Of a DNA stretch of 64,000 nucleotides, positions 63,037 to 64,000 are shown one piece after another. The position numbers were made by a program, and so were the translations under genes. The DNA is from Chelonoidis abingdonii (taxonomy: Eukaryota > Chordata > Testudines > Testudinidae), in contig NC_133778.1 of the NCBI RefSeq assembly GCF_003597395.2, forward strand, positions 18,452,979 through 18,516,978, in the 5' to 3' direction. How positions within the stretch are numbered: position 1 is the stretch's first letter; each line of letters opens with the position of its first letter. The notes beneath the pieces were generated by a model that worked only from the letters and a program-made list of their open reading frames with translations, ran no database searches and had not been told where the DNA came from.

Positions 63037-63360
63037 CAGGAGCGGCGCCAGGGTTTCTGGTGCCCTAGGCAGAATTTGGGGGTAGCATTTTGTGTGCTCC
63101 CCATGGGGTGCACAGAAGCTTCCAGTTCCACTCCCATTGCGCCACTGAAGAAGGACTCTCCGCCAAAATGCTGTAGGTGACAGCGGCAGTCATTGAGCTG
63201 CTCAATTGCCTGCCGCTGTTTTCCGCGGCACGTCGGCAGAAGGTCTTTCTTTGGCGGTGTGACGGGAGTGGAACCAGAAGCTCCCATTTGCACCTTGGGG
63301 AGTGCACAAAATGCCACCCCCCGAATCCTGGAGCCCTAGGAAACCTGGGCTGTGCTCCTG
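63037..63360. mobile_element. hAT-type MITE inserted in, or fused to, the transposase relic
   Basis: It begins CAGGAGCGGCGCCAGGGTTT. The reverse complement of 63286-63360 shows CAGGAGCACAGCCCAGGTTT, then a GGGGGGTGGCATTTTGTGCA block that mirrors the left arm (TTTGGGGGTAGCATTTTGTG), giving long inverted arms. No 8-bp duplication is found (ACTGGACA and GCTCTGCC). The right terminus also overlaps the expected start of a MIR-like repeat, so its end is ambiguous. Confidence 0.62.
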
Positions 63361-63565
63361 GCTCTGCCACTGACTTGCTGTGTGACTTAGGGCAAGTCAC
63401 TTTACTTCTCCGTGCCTCAGTTTCACCCTCATCTGTCCTGGTTACTTAGCCTGCGAGCGCTTTTGGATTGGGATTGACTCTCACCATGTGTATGTACAGT
63501 GCCTAGCACAATGGAGCCCTGCTCTCAGCTAGGACTTCCAGGCACCCCTGTAATACAATTAATTG
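63342..63565 (+). repeat. MIR/L3-like retroposon remnant
   Basis: CTGGCTCTGCCACTGACTTG, then GTGTGACTTAGGGCAAGTCA, TCTCCGTGCCTCAGTTTC and GTACAGTGCCTAGCACAATG occur in MIR/L3 order, ending at a TAATACAATTAAT tail. The best preserved MIR-type copy in the window. Confidence 0.68.
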
Positions 63566-64000
63566 CGGTCGCTTATGTGGACTACAATGCTGCTTTTCAT
63601 GGGATATGTCCAAAAGGATATGTGGAAGACCACTTTGCTCAGCCCTTGAATATATCTGCATTGCACAGTGAACATGTGGCATTATAAGAAGGCTCACTTT
63701 CATAGGAATAACCATGGCATGAAGAAAAGAAAACCACCCGTGATCATTACACCCTCATAAATGCCTGCTGGTGGACATTATTATTTGTACTGTGACAGTG
63801 CCCAAAATGTGCAAGATGATGTACAGACACATAGGGTGATCTAGGGCCAGATCCTACTCTGGTGTAACAGAGCCTAGCACCATTGACATCACAGGATTTC
63901 ACAATGATTTACAGTCCTCAAATTCTGGCCTTATATAGTCCCTGTGCTAAAGACCTCACTGTTCTAAAAGGGAAGCTGATGTGGAAGAGATTCAACAATT
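63566..64000. other. Non-coding end of window
   Basis: A second L3/MIR-like tail (ATTATTTGTACTGTGACAG, 63779-63835) and a palindromic repeat (GGGCCAGATCCTACTCTGGT with the inverted AAATTCTGGCC, 63844-63931) are visible. No gene seen. Confidence 0.45.

Overview
The window looks like a piece of vertebrate chromosome, most likely from a turtle or another non-avian sauropsid. The reasons are AT-rich non-coding DNA, one recognisable split-gene exon with a canonical splice donor, CR1 retrotransposon 3' ends, and a dense population of Harbinger and hAT miniature elements together with Penelope-like sequence. The species assignment is inference. No bacterial, archaeal or plasmid features are present, and I found no tRNA, rRNA or CRISPR gene.

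Only one host gene is supported: the first coding exon of PARD3B (minus strand, 7902-8021). Everything below it (1-7901) is then the start of intron 1. Above it lie a CpG island (about 8090-8730) and then a 1.9 kb AC-rich tandem array (about 8732-10632). The remaining 53 kb is a transposon-filled intergenic region upstream of the gene.

Layout beyond the gene: 12141-16029 is a nearly full-length but dead PIF/Harbinger transposon. It has a DDE transposase relic on the plus strand, a convergent Myb/SANT-like relic on the minus strand, and a hAT miniature element nested in the transposase. A solo LTR with a perfect 5-bp target duplication is at 18708-19939, and a second LTR (from 20606) carries a nested hAT element. 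The most unusual object is at 24266-26446: a 36-bp telomere-like minisatellite bounded by two direct copies of a hAT miniature element, with one 8-bp target duplication around the whole unit. A Penelope-like fragment with a GIY-YIG endonuclease remnant and a 13-bp target duplication is at 26659-27343. A related hAT element with a GC-rich repetitive interior is at 32016-33473. Further solo LTRs, Harbinger, hAT and mariner-type miniature elements and CR1 pieces follow. The window closes with a decayed ZMYM1-like hAT transposase (60740-63036) cut by another hAT-type element.

The genes do not form a pathway. The biology is the PARD3B promoter edge and a layered record of DNA transposon activity, with at least four independent nesting events that can be ordered from the sequence.
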